From contig VAWH01000019.1 in assembly GCA_005888315.1 (NCBI GenBank), forward strand, positions 1 through 64,000: a DNA stretch of 64,000 nt, given 5' to 3'. This DNA is from Actinomycetota bacterium (GTDB lineage: Bacteria > Actinomycetota > Thermoleophilia > Gaiellales > Gaiellaceae). A program made the position numbers and the translations under genes. Below are positions 55,343 through 63,237 of this stretch, one piece after another. Numbering within the stretch: the first letter of the stretch is position 1; every line of letters begins with the position of its first letter. The notes beneath the pieces are model-generated. The model worked only from the letters and a program-made list of their open reading frames with translations. It was not told the origin of the DNA and did no database searches.

Positions 55343-55454
55343 GCTTCTGGCCCGCGATCACGCGGCGCCAGAGTCCACCCTCGCTCTTGCCAAGGCTGCC
55401 AGCCTTGGCCGCGAGCGAGTGCGGCCTCTGGCTTGGTGCTCGCGACCCAGAAGC
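55343..55454 (+). repeat. 112-base nested inverted repeat between trkA genes
   Basis: Four nested stems are seen: GCTTCTGG/CCAGAAGC (55343-55350 with 55447-55454), GCCAGAG/CTCTGGC (55367-55373 with 55426-55432), CTCGCTC/GAGCGAG (55380-55386 with 55413-55419) and GCCAAGGCT/AGCCTTGGC (55389-55397 with 55401-55409), plus CGCG/CGCG (55353-55356 with 55441-55444). The two arms align over about 54 bases. It can be a structured RNA, an attenuator or a mobile palindromic element. Confidence 0.7.
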
Positions 55455-55481
55455 TCGACGGCATTACTGGAAGGGGCACGG

Positions 55482-56150
55482 ATGTACGTCCTGATCGCAG
55501 GCGGCGGCAAGATCGGTGCCAACCTCGCCCGGAGCCTGCTGCGCGACGGCCACGGCCACGAGGTGACGTTGATCGAGCAGCGCCGAGACCGCTACGAAAG
55601 GCTCGAGCACGAGTTCGAGCACCAGGTGCAGCTGGGCGACGCGACGGAGATCCACGTGCTCGACCGTGCCGGCATCGCGCGGCCGCCCGACGTCGTCGTC
55701 GCAGTCACCGGCGACGACGAGGACAACCTGATCATCTGCCAGCTCGCTCGTGAGAAGTACGGGGTCGGCAAGGTCGTCGCCCGCGTGAACGATCCCCGCA
55801 ACCAGGCCCACTTCGACCTGCTCGGGATCTCGGCGACCGTCTCGGCGACGGCCAGCATCATGGCGCTGATCGAGCACGAGGTGCCCGAGCACGACCTGAT
55901 CCACCTGCTGGAGCTCCGCAAGGAGAACCTCGAGATCGTCGAGGTGCAGATCGACAAGAGCGCGCCGGCGGCCGGCAAGCGCGTCGAGAAGCTGAGACTC
56001 CCGGAGGGCTCGCGGCTGATCTCGATCACCCGCAACGGCAAGTCCGAGATCGCGATCGGCTCGACCGAGCTGCAGCCCGGCGACCAGGTGCTCGCGATCC
56101 TTCAGCCCGGCAAGGAGGACGAGCTCCGCCGGGTGCTGCTGAAGGCCTGA
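55482..56150 (+). CDS. TrkA-type protein with RCK-N and RCK-C
   Basis: The 222-residue protein has RCK-N (LIAGGGKIGANLARSL; VTLIEQRRD) and an RCK-C ligand-binding domain (about 140-222, EIVEVQIDKSAPAAGKRVEKL...). It is the second TrkA-type subunit and may pair with the single-domain protein encoded upstream to control K+ flux. ATG 55482 has GGAAGGGG seven bases upstream, so it is a leadered gene. Confidence 0.88.
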   Translation: MYVLIAGGGKIGANLARSLLRDGHGHEVTLIEQRRDRYERLEHEFEHQVQLGDATEIHVLDRAGIARPPDVVVAVTGDDEDNLIICQLAREKYGVGKVVARVNDPRNQAHFDLLGISATVSATASIMALIEHEVPEHDLIHLLELRKENLEIVEVQIDKSAPAAGKRVEKLRLPEGSRLISITRNGKSEIAIGSTELQPGDQVLAILQPGKEDELRRVLLKA

Positions 56151-56186
56151 CGCCGCTCTGCGGTCTTCGGGCACGATTCCCTCGTC

Positions 56187-57596
56187 GTGTGGCGCCGCGT
56201 TCTCCTTTTCGCCATGGCTCTCGCCCTCGTGCTCGCGGCCTGCGGGTCAGCCTCTGTCCGGCAGAGCGCTGAGGTAGGCGGCGACTGGACCCGCTTCGGC
56301 TACGACGCTGCCCGGCATAACGCGGGTCCGAAAAACACCGGGATTACGGCCGCGAACGTGCGACGGCTGCGCCGCCAGCGCGTGACGCTCCCAGGGACTG
56401 TCGACGCGTCGCCGATTTACCTCCGCGGAGTCCGGATCCACGGAGCTCGGCACGACGCCTTCTTCGTGACGACGTCGTACGGGCGCACGATCGCGATCGA
56501 CGCTGCGAGCGGCGCGATCCTCTGGCGTTTCACGCCGCGCAGCTACTCCTCCATGGCAGGCTCGTACCGGATCACGAACTCGACCCCTGTCGCCGATCCG
56601 AACCGCAAGTTCGTCTACGCCGCATCTCCGGATGGACGGGTGCACAAGCTCTCGGTTGCCAGCGGGGCCGAAGCTCGTGGCTGGCCCGTCCGCGTGACCC
56701 TTTTGCCACAGCGGGAGAAGCTGGGCACCTCGCTCAACTTCGCGCGCGGCCTCGTCCTGCTCGGGACCGGCGGCTACCTCGGTGACGCACCTCCCTACCA
56801 AGGACACGTCGTCGCGATCAATGCTGCGACCGGCCGCATCGCTCACGTCTGGAACTCGCTGTGCTCGAACGTGCATCGCCTGATCTACCCTCCGAGTTGC
56901 GCGCACAGCGATTCGGCGATCTGGGCCAGGTCGGGAGTCGTCGTGGCGCCCGGATCGGGGAACCTGCTCGTCGCGACCGGCAACGGGGCCTTCGACGGCA
57001 GGCGAAACTGGGGAGACAGCGCCTTGATGCTGACCCGGAACGCCGGCCGCTTGCTCCGGAACTGGACGCCCCGCAACTACGCGAGCCTGGAGAGCGGCGA
57101 CGTCGACCTCGGCAGCACCGCGCCGGCGCTCATCGCCGGGTTCGCCGTGCAGGGAGGCAAGGACGGCAAGCTGCGGCTACTCAGTCTCTCGCGCCTGGGC
57201 GGCCGGCTCGGCGCGACTGGCGGCGAGTTGCAGACAGTTACGGCGCCCGGCGGCGCCGACGTCTTCACCGCGCCGGCGGTCTCGGGGAAGCGCCTGTTCG
57301 TCGCGACGGATTCCGGCCTTGACTGCTACGTACTCAGTGGTCGCCGGCTTCACCTCTCCTGGCACCGCCGGGAGGGCGGCACGAGCCCGGTTGTTGCCGG
57401 GCGATTGCTCTACGTGTACAACGGGTCGTTGAACGTCTACGCGCCTGCGACCGGCAAGCTGCTCGCCTCGTTCAGCGCCGGTGGCGCGGCGCACTGGAGC
57501 AGTCCGATCGTGACGGACGGCCGTGTTGCTCTGTCCGAAGGAAGCGCGAACGACCACAGCACGAGCGGGGTCCTCGACATCTTCCGCCTGCCCTAG
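56187..57596 (+). CDS. PQQ-type beta-propeller lipoprotein
   Basis: The 469-residue protein starts with a lipoprotein signal (lipobox LVLAAC, Cys about 19) and contains PQQ-like beta-propeller repeats: DASPIYLRG, IAIDAASGAILWRF, VVAINAATGRIAHVW, FTAPAVSGKRLFVATDSG, LNVYAPATGKLLASF. Many such proteins are assembly scaffolds or dehydrogenases; no PQQ-binding Cys pair or metal residue is clear, so the role is unknown. GTG at 56187 is the likely start. It is not obviously linked to the K+ genes upstream. Confidence 0.78.
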   Translation: MWRRVLLFAMALALVLAACGSASVRQSAEVGGDWTRFGYDAARHNAGPKNTGITAANVRRLRRQRVTLPGTVDASPIYLRGVRIHGARHDAFFVTTSYGRTIAIDAASGAILWRFTPRSYSSMAGSYRITNSTPVADPNRKFVYAASPDGRVHKLSVASGAEARGWPVRVTLLPQREKLGTSLNFARGLVLLGTGGYLGDAPPYQGHVVAINAATGRIAHVWNSLCSNVHRLIYPPSCAHSDSAIWARSGVVVAPGSGNLLVATGNGAFDGRRNWGDSALMLTRNAGRLLRNWTPRNYASLESGDVDLGSTAPALIAGFAVQGGKDGKLRLLSLSRLGGRLGATGGELQTVTAPGGADVFTAPAVSGKRLFVATDSGLDCYVLSGRRLHLSWHRREGGTSPVVAGRLLYVYNGSLNVYAPATGKLLASFSAGGAAHWSSPIVTDGRVALSEGSANDHSTSGVLDIFRLP

Positions 57597-57620
57597 TGCG
57601 CGCCGTCGGAGCAGCGGCCC

Positions 57621-57845
57621 TCAGCCGGCGCGGCGGCGGCGCACCTGCGGGCCCTGCTGGCCGAGCGCGGCATACGCGATCGCCTGCAGCGACTCGTTCA
57701 GGCTCCGCAGCTCGTGCGCCAGGCGGGCGAAGCCCTCGGCATGGTCGAGGCTCCGGTTGAGCACGTGGATCTCGTCGACCAGCTTGTCCAGGCGCTCGAG
57801 CACCGCGTCGAGCTGACGGTCATCGAGGGGATTGCGCTCGGGCAT
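57621..57845 (-). CDS. 74-residue helical protein
   Basis: The product is mostly helical with heptad-like leucines (LDAVLERLDKLVDEIHVLNRSL) and a basic C-terminus (QVRRRRAG), which suggests a coiled coil. Its ATG is seven bases after a TAGAAT -10 box (57858-57853). Not recognised. It follows the VanZ gene on the same strand. Confidence 0.55.
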   Translation of the reverse strand: MPERNPLDDRQLDAVLERLDKLVDEIHVLNRSLDHAEGFARLAHELRSLNESLQAIAYAALGQQGPQVRRRRAG

Positions 57846-57852
57846 CGGCTCG

Positions 57853-57858
57853 ATTCTA
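57853..57858 (-). promoter_or_regulatory. -10 box of the 74-residue protein gene
   Basis: TAGAAT (minus strand) ends seven bases before the ATG at 57845. It lies just before the stop of the VanZ gene. Confidence 0.4.
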
Positions 57859-57865
57859 CGCCGCG

Positions 57866-58213
57866 TCAGTCCACCCAACGACGCGCTCGCACGAAGACGA
57901 GCACGCCGATCAGGACACCCGTCGAGTCGATCGCGACGTCGAGCGGCGACGAGTGCCGGCCGCTGACGAAGTGCTGGTGCACTTCGTCCGTGATCGCGTA
58001 AGCGATCCCGAGCAGGAACGCCGGCAGCTCGCGGCCCATCGCCCGCATCAGCAGCAGCCCGAGGATCGCGTACTCGGTCACGTGCGCGCCCTTGCGGAGG
58101 ATTGTGTCCCAGGTGCCGAGGCCCGTGCCGAGATGGGCGATCGACGAGAGCGCGAAGATCACCGCCGCCCAGGCGACGACCGGCAGCCATGTCGAAAGGC
58201 GCGAGGGTGGCAC
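57866..58213 (-). CDS. VanZ family membrane protein
   Basis: The 115-residue protein has four hydrophobic helices and the VanZ-like motif RKGAHVTEYAILGLLLMRA, with AYAITDEVHQHFVSGRHSSPLDVAIDSTG after it. VanZ-type proteins confer low-level teicoplanin resistance in some hosts, but most have an unknown envelope role. The GTG at 58213 is six bases after TACCAT on the minus strand, back to back with the cobalamin riboswitch promoter. Confidence 0.82.
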   Translation of the reverse strand: MPPSRLSTWLPVVAWAAVIFALSSIAHLGTGLGTWDTILRKGAHVTEYAILGLLLMRAMGRELPAFLLGIAYAITDEVHQHFVSGRHSSPLDVAIDSTGVLIGVLVFVRARRWVD

Positions 58214-58219
58214 GGAAGG

Positions 58220-58229
58220 ATGGTAGTCT
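58220..58229. promoter_or_regulatory. Divergent -10 boxes, VanZ and B12 operon
   Basis: The minus-strand box TACCAT (58225-58220) serves VanZ and the plus-strand box TAGTCT (58224-58229) would start the riboswitch RNA near 58236. The two overlap. The plus-strand box is a weaker call. Confidence 0.4.
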
Positions 58230-58238
58230 CGGCCGAAA

Positions 58239-58380
58239 GGCGAGCGGTAAGGGAACCCGGTGCAAGTCCGGGACGGTCCCGCCGCTGTGAGGGGAGACGC
58301 TCTGTCGCCAAGAGCCACTGGCGCAAGCCGGGAAGGCGGCGGCAAAGGGAGCCCCGAGTCAGAAGACCTGCCGTTTCGCC
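58239..58380 (+). promoter_or_regulatory. Cobalamin riboswitch
   Basis: The core matches the B12 aptamer: GGGAACCCGGTGCAAGTCCGG, then ACGGTCCCGCCGCTGTG, GCCACTGGCGCAAGCCGGGAAGG and the B12 box GAGTCAGAAGACCTGCC (58356-58372). A P1 stem can form between GGCGAGCGG (58239-58247) and CCGTTTCGCC (58371-58380). The downstream CCTC (58392-58395) can pair with GAGG of the ribosome-binding site, so translational control is plausible, which is inference. It precedes the DUF4430/ECF operon. Confidence 0.93.
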
Positions 58381-58410
58381 GGAACCGAACCCCTCGCGGA
58401 AGGAGGATTC

Positions 58411-59028
58411 GTGTACCGACGCTCTTTCGCATTCGTGGCAGCCCTTGCTGCCGTCCTCGTCCTCGTGCCGGCGGCGCTCGCCGCGCGCGTGCACGTTCGC
58501 GTCGAAGGCAAGACGCAGACGATCTTCGGCTCGACCGAGCCGACCCTCAATGTGAAGGCGAACGCGCTCGACGCGCTCGACGCAGCCAGTCTGGCGGGCG
58601 AGTTCTACTACCACGTCGCGCCGACCGCCTTCGGTCCGTACGTCGATCAGATCGGCCGTTACCCGGCCCTACCGGGCTCGCCCAATGGGTGGGTGTTCAA
58701 GGTCAACGGGATCGTGCCGCCGGTCGGCGCCGATCAGGTCACCGTCAAGGACGGCGACACTGTGCTCTGGTACTGGGCGACGTTCACCGGTGCCGCCGGG
58801 CCGCTGACGCTCGAGGTCGAGACGTCGAGCGTCCGCGGCAAGCGCTGCTTCTTCGCGACCGGCCGCAACGACGCCGGCCGTGCCTCGAGGGTGCGCGGCG
58901 TTGTCTTCACCCTGAACAGCCGCCGGGTCGGCTCGAGGAGCGGAGTCCTCTGCACGCGGCTCGGTCGCTACGCGGTCCGGGTCGCCAAGGCCGGCGCGAT
59001 CCGCTCGCGGACGTACAGCGGCCGGTGA
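58411..59028 (+). CDS. Exported DUF4430 protein 1
   Basis: The 205-residue protein has an N-terminal signal peptide (about 1-25) and a DUF4430 domain (about 60-115: FGPYVDQIGRYPALPGSP, NGWVFKVNGIVPPVGADQ, VKDGDTVLWYW). DUF4430 forms the C-terminal half of animal transcobalamin, which closes over B12. A beta-rich C-terminal part follows. The GTG start has AAGGAGG four bases upstream and is the first gene behind the riboswitch. Its stop overlaps the next start (GTGA). Direct B12 binding is predicted, not shown. Confidence 0.82.
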   Translation: MYRRSFAFVAALAAVLVLVPAALAARVHVRVEGKTQTIFGSTEPTLNVKANALDALDAASLAGEFYYHVAPTAFGPYVDQIGRYPALPGSPNGWVFKVNGIVPPVGADQVTVKDGDTVLWYWATFTGAAGPLTLEVETSSVRGKRCFFATGRNDAGRASRVRGVVFTLNSRRVGSRSGVLCTRLGRYAVRVAKAGAIRSRTYSGR

Positions 59029-59708
59029 GACGGCTGGTGGCCGCCGGGCTCGCAGCCGCCGCCCTCGCGGGCTGCGGCTCGAGCCACACCAAAGGGAGCG
59101 CGACGCTCTGGATCACCCGCGACCGCGGGCAGCACGTCATGCTCGTCGCCAGGGTCAAGGCCGGGCAGACGGCAATGCAGGCGCTCCAGCACGCGGCGAC
59201 GGTGAAGACGAGCTACGGCGGCCGCTTCGTGCAGTCGATCGACGGCGTCTCAGGCAACCGGTCGGCGCGCAGAGACTGGTTCTACTTCGTCAACGGCTAC
59301 GAGGCCGACCGGGGCGGCGCTGACTATACGCTCCACCCGGGCGACGTCGAGTGGTGGGACTACCGGCCGTGGAAGCACGCAATCCACGTCCCGGTTGTCG
59401 TCGGCGCGTTTCCGGAGCCGTTCCTCCACGGCTACGCCGGCAAGACTCGCGATGCGGCGATCGTCTTCGAGGCGGAGGCGCTGAGGCCGCAGGCGAGCGC
59501 GCTCGGAAAGCTGATCCACGCGAAGGCGGTGACCGCGGACGAGCTCGGCGACGCGAACGTGCTCTTCCTGACCAAGGCGGACGTGCCGCTGTCCGCGACG
59601 AGCAAGGGAGCCGGGGCGCCGGTGCGGTTCGTGATCGGGCCGACGGCGGCGCGCCGGCTGCTCGCGGATCCGAAGCTCGTTCGCTTTCGCTACTCGGGGC
59701 TGCGGTGA
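59025..59708 (+). CDS. DUF4430 lipoprotein 2
   Basis: The 227-residue product is a lipoprotein (lipobox LAGC, Cys about 17) with a DUF4430 domain (about 45-115: VKAGQTAMQALQHAAT, YGGRFVQSIDGVSGN, WFYFVNGYEADRGGADYTLHPGDVEWWDY). A second region (about 120-227) has no clear family. It overlaps both neighbours by GTGA. It is likely the cell-surface partner of the previous protein. Confidence 0.82.
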   Translation: MRRLVAAGLAAAALAGCGSSHTKGSATLWITRDRGQHVMLVARVKAGQTAMQALQHAATVKTSYGGRFVQSIDGVSGNRSARRDWFYFVNGYEADRGGADYTLHPGDVEWWDYRPWKHAIHVPVVVGAFPEPFLHGYAGKTRDAAIVFEAEALRPQASALGKLIHAKAVTADELGDANVLFLTKADVPLSATSKGAGAPVRFVIGPTAARRLLADPKLVRFRYSGLR

Positions 59709-60403
59709 GGCCGGCTCCGGCAGCAGCGCTTCTGTTCGGGCTGGCGGCGGCTGCGCTGCTGGCCCGGCACACCGTCTCGGTGGCGGCGCTCGCGGCGCTG
59801 CTGCTCCTCGTCTGCCTCCGGGCCCCCGTCTCGCGCCGCTGGCCCTATCTCGTCGGCGCGGTCGGCTCGGCGGCGGCGCTGTTCGTGCTGACGCCGTTCG
59901 TCGAGCGGCTGCCCGGGACGGTGTACTGGAGCGGGCCGTCGATCCCGGTCGTCGGGACGCTGGACGTCACCTCGACCGAGCTCTCCGGCGCGCTCTTCAA
60001 TGCGTGCCGACTCGCCGCGGTTTCGCTCGCTTTCGCCGTGTACGCGCTCTGGCTCGACCACGACCGTCTGGTGCAGGCGGCCGGATTCGCGAGGCGCTCC
60101 GTGCTCGCCGTCGCGCTGGCGACCCGGCTCGTGCCCGCGCTGGAGCGCGACGCGTCCGGGTTGGTCGAGGCCCTGCGCGGCCGCGGGGTCGAGCCGGAGG
60201 GGCTCCGCGGCCGCGCCCGATTACTGTCGCCGCTCCTCGCCGGGTCCCTCGAGCGGAGCCTGAACCTGGCCGAGGCGATGGAGGCGCGCGGTTTTGGCCG
60301 TCCCGGGGCTACGCGGCTACCGCAGCCGCGCTGGGGCGCGCGCGAGCAAGTGGCATTGGCCGGCGCGGTGCTCGCCGTCGTCGTGGGAGCGCTGTGGCTC
60401 TAG
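59705..60403 (+). CDS. ECF transporter transmembrane protein EcfT
   Basis: The 232-residue membrane protein is the T-component that couples ATP hydrolysis to the substrate component. Two Ala-Arg-Gly-type coupling motifs are visible: ALRGRGVEPEG (about 158) and AMEARGFGRPG (about 193). N-terminal hydrophobic helices precede them. It begins in a GTGA overlap and overlaps the ATPase by ten bases. Confidence 0.88.
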   Translation: MRPAPAAALLFGLAAAALLARHTVSVAALAALLLLVCLRAPVSRRWPYLVGAVGSAAALFVLTPFVERLPGTVYWSGPSIPVVGTLDVTSTELSGALFNACRLAAVSLAFAVYALWLDHDRLVQAAGFARRSVLAVALATRLVPALERDASGLVEALRGRGVEPEGLRGRARLLSPLLAGSLERSLNLAEAMEARGFGRPGATRLPQPRWGAREQVALAGAVLAVVVGALWL

Positions 60404-61758
60404 CGCGCACAGAAGGCTTGTCGTATGCGTACCCGGGCTCGGCCGTCCCGGCGCTACGGGACGTGTCTGTGGATCTGGCACCGGGACAGGTCACGTTGGT
60501 ACTGGGCCGTTCCGGGTCCGGCAAGTCGACCCTGCTCCGCGCCTTCGCCGGCCTTGTTCCCCACTTCCACGGCGGTCGCTTCTCCGGCCGCGTCGAGGTC
60601 GCCGGCCTCGACACGCGGCGGCACCACCCGGCGCGGCTCGCCGGCACGGTCGCCACCCTCTTTCAGGATCCCGAGGACCAGGTCGTCTTCACCCGCGTCC
60701 TCAACGAGGTTGCGTTCGGGCTGGAGAATGTCGGCACGCCGCCTCGCCAGATCGAGGGGCGGGCGCTCGAGGCCCTGCGCTCGGTCGGCGCCGAGCACCT
60801 TGCGGGGCGGCTCGTAACCGAGCTTTCCGGCGGGGAGCTGCAACGGGTTTGCCTGGCCGCCACGCTCGCCCTCGAGCCGCAGCTGCTCCTGCTCGACGAG
60901 CCGACGTCCCAGCTCGACCCCGAGGCAGCGAAAGCGCTGATCGAGCTGGCGCTGCAGCTCGCCCGCGACCGCGGCACGTCGGTTGTGTTGTCCGAGCAGC
61001 GGCCGGTCTTGCCGTTCGAGATCTGTGATCGCGTGCTGTTCCTCGAGGACGGGCGCCTGGCGTTCGATGGCCTGGTCGGCCGGGCTCGAACCTGGCTCGA
61101 ACAGCACCATCCCTTGTTCGTTTCGGACGGTGGGTGGGCCGGTGTACACCGGCCCACCCACGGGCAAGTCACGTGCCGTTTGGACGGTGTTTCGTTTGCG
61201 TACGAAGACAACCTGCTCGTCTTGGACAGCGCCAGCATCGAGCTCCGGCGCGGCGAGATCGTCGCGCTCGTCGGCCCGAACGGCTCTGGTAAGACGACGC
61301 TCGCGAAGCTCGCGGCCGGGCTGCTCGAACCGCTGAGCGGCCGGGTCGAGCGACGCGGTCGCCCCACCTACCTCTCACAGGATCCGGGCCGCTACGTCCT
61401 CCGCGAGCGCGCTCTCGACGAGGTCGCGGTCGGCGTCGACGGCGATCTCGCGGCCGCGAGTCGCGCGCTAGCCGCAGTCGGTCTCATCGGCTGCGAGGAC
61501 CGGCATCCGCGCGACCTGTCGAGCGGTGAGCGCGAACGCCTCGCGCTGGCGGCCGTGCTCGCGCCCGACCCCGACCTGCTCGTCCTCGACGAGCCGACCC
61601 GCGGCGTCGACCCCGAACGCAAGCTCGAGCTCGCGGCGCTCCTGCGGGCGAACACAACTCGGGCGACGCTGGTCGTCACCCACGACGTCCTGTTCGCGAA
61701 GACGGTTGCCGACCGCATCGTCTCGCTGGCGCCCGACCGGGAGCTCGCGAATGTCTAG
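60394..61758 (+). CDS. ECF transporter ATPase, two fused ABC domains
   Basis: The 454-residue protein joins two ABC ATPases. Domain 1 (about 1-235) has [22 protein letters not shown] and LLLLDEPTSQLDPE, but the switch His is replaced (VVLSEQRP). Domain 2 (about 250-454) has GPNGSGKTT, SSGERERLALAA, LLVLDEPTRGVDPE and a normal switch His (VVTHDVLF). The fused A-A' arrangement is common in actinobacterial ECF importers. It provides the energy for the T and S components. Confidence 0.92.
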   Translation: MALARTEGLSYAYPGSAVPALRDVSVDLAPGQVTLVLGRSGSGKSTLLRAFAGLVPHFHGGRFSGRVEVAGLDTRRHHPARLAGTVATLFQDPEDQVVFTRVLNEVAFGLENVGTPPRQIEGRALEALRSVGAEHLAGRLVTELSGGELQRVCLAATLALEPQLLLLDEPTSQLDPEAAKALIELALQLARDRGTSVVLSEQRPVLPFEICDRVLFLEDGRLAFDGLVGRARTWLEQHHPLFVSDGGWAGVHRPTHGQVTCRLDGVSFAYEDNLLVLDSASIELRRGEIVALVGPNGSGKTTLAKLAAGLLEPLSGRVERRGRPTYLSQDPGRYVLRERALDEVAVGVDGDLAAASRALAAVGLIGCEDRHPRDLSSGERERLALAAVLAPDPDLLVLDEPTRGVDPERKLELAALLRANTTRATLVVTHDVLFAKTVADRIVSLAPDRELANV

Positions 61759-62425
61759 GACGGTGATCGGCGGCGCGGCTGCCGCTGCCTTCGCGGCCGC
61801 CGCGTGGGCGGCGACGACGCCGCGGCAGGCCGCGCTCGCGCTCCTCCTGCTCGCGGCCGCGCTGCTCGTCGCCGGCGCCGCGTGGCTCGAGCCGGGCCTC
61901 GGCGCGAGCAAGACGCTCGCGCTCGTCGCCACGCTCGCCGCGGCGGCAGCCGGCGGACGCGTCCTCTTCGCGGCGATCCCCGGCGTGCAGCCTGTGACGG
62001 TGATCGCGGTCGCTGCCGGCGCGGCGCTCGGCGCGCGCGCGGGCTTCGGAGTCGGCGCCCTAGCGGCGCTCGCGTCGAATTTCTTCCTCGGCCAGGGTCC
62101 GTGGACACCGTGGCAGATGTTGGCGTGGGGTGGGTGCGGGGTCGTCGGCGCCCTCGCAGCGCCGCTCGTCCGCAGGCGAATCCCGTTCGCACTCCTGTGC
62201 TTCGTGCTCGGCTTCGCCTTCAGCGGCCTGATGGACGTCTGGGAGTGGTACAGCTTCTACCCGCACACGTGGGCGGCCCTCACCGTCCAGCTCGGCCGGG
62301 GCTTCTGGTTCGACGCCGCACACGCGCTCGGCAACGTTGTCATCGCCCTCGTTGCGGGCCCGGAGCTGAGACGGCTGCTCGAGCGCTACGGGCGGCGCCT
62401 CCGCACGGAGGTCGTCTGGGCGTGA
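61751..62425 (+). CDS. ECF transporter S component, predicted cobalamin
   Basis: The 224-residue membrane protein has about six helices rich in Ala and Gly in the N-terminal part, matching ECF substrate components. Motifs include VTVIAVAAGAALGARAGFGVGALAALASNFFLGQGPWTPWQM and AFSGLMDVWEWYSF. The substrate is inferred from the upstream cobalamin riboswitch and the DUF4430 neighbours, as in CbrT; it could also take up a corrinoid precursor. It overlaps the ATPase stop by eight bases. Confidence 0.8.
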   Translation: MSRTVIGGAAAAAFAAAAWAATTPRQAALALLLLAAALLVAGAAWLEPGLGASKTLALVATLAAAAAGGRVLFAAIPGVQPVTVIAVAAGAALGARAGFGVGALAALASNFFLGQGPWTPWQMLAWGGCGVVGALAAPLVRRRIPFALLCFVLGFAFSGLMDVWEWYSFYPHTWAALTVQLGRGFWFDAAHALGNVVIALVAGPELRRLLERYGRRLRTEVVWA

Positions 62426-63237
62426 GGCTGGCGGCCCTCGTCGCAGCTGCAGCCGTCGCCGCCTCGCCGGGGGCGAGCGGAGTCGGCTTCCTACAGTCAC
62501 GGCAGGCCGAAAACGGCGGCTTCGCGGAGGCCGGGCAACCGGCCTATCCGCAGCTGACCGCCTGGGCCGTCCTCGGCGTTCGCGCGGCCGGAGCGACGCC
62601 GAGCGACGCCGCGGCCCGCTACCTCGTCCAGCACGAGTCTGAGTTGAAGAGCACCACGGACCTCGCCCTCGTCGTGCTCGCCGAAAACGCCCTGGGGCAA
62701 AGAGCCGACCGCCCGCTGGCTCGTCTCCGCGTGTTCGAACAGCCGAACGGCTCGGTCGGCGGCCTCGTCAACGGCACCGCCTGGAGCGTGCTCGCCTTTC
62801 GAGCGACGGGTACGCCCATCCGCCGCCGGACGATTCGGTGGCTGCTGGCGCGCCAGAGTCGCGCAGGGGGCTGGGGCTGGACAGCGCGCGCCGCCGACTC
62901 GAACGACACTGCCGCCGTCGTCGAGGCCCTTCGCGCCACAGGCGTCGGCGGCCGCCCGATCCGGCGTGCGCTGCGGTTCCTGCTCGGCTTCCGCAACCGC
63001 GACGGCGGCTTCGAGCTGACTCAGGGCCGCGGCTCGGACGCGCAGTCGACGGCCTGGGTTGCCCAGGCCTTCCTCGCGGCAGGCAAGCCCCCGCCGCGCG
63101 GCGCGCTCGCCTACCTGCGGCGCCTGCAGCGCGCCGACGGCAGCTTCCGGTACTCGAGGCGCTACTCGGCAACTCCCGTGTGGGTGACCGCGCAAGTGCT
63201 CCCGGCGCTGGCGCGAAAGCCGTTCCCGCTTCGCTAG
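62422..63237 (+). CDS. Exported alpha/alpha-toroid protein with prenyltransferase/squalene-type repeats
   Basis: The 271-residue product has an N-terminal hydrophobic signal (about 1-20) and five helical repeats with the QxxxGGF core: SRQAENGGF (about 28), EQPNGSVGG, QSRAGGWGW, RNRDGGFEL and QRADGSFRY. This is the alpha/alpha barrel of prenyltransferases, squalene cyclases and the N-terminal half of transcobalamin. No catalytic Asp motif of a cyclase is evident. It is the last gene of the B12 operon and overlaps the S-component gene as GTGA, which argues for a B12-capture role rather than terpene chemistry. Confidence 0.82.
   Translation: MRLAALVAAAAVAASPGASGVGFLQSRQAENGGFAEAGQPAYPQLTAWAVLGVRAAGATPSDAAARYLVQHESELKSTTDLALVVLAENALGQRADRPLARLRVFEQPNGSVGGLVNGTAWSVLAFRATGTPIRRRTIRWLLARQSRAGGWGWTARAADSNDTAAVVEALRATGVGGRPIRRALRFLLGFRNRDGGFELTQGRGSDAQSTAWVAQAFLAAGKPPPRGALAYLRRLQRADGSFRYSRRYSATPVWVTAQVLPALARKPFPLR

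Noticed and set aside
62422-63237. Terpene or hopanoid synthesis enzyme
   Set aside because: The repeat protein is exported, lacks a visible cyclase Asp motif and lies in a cobalamin-controlled operon.
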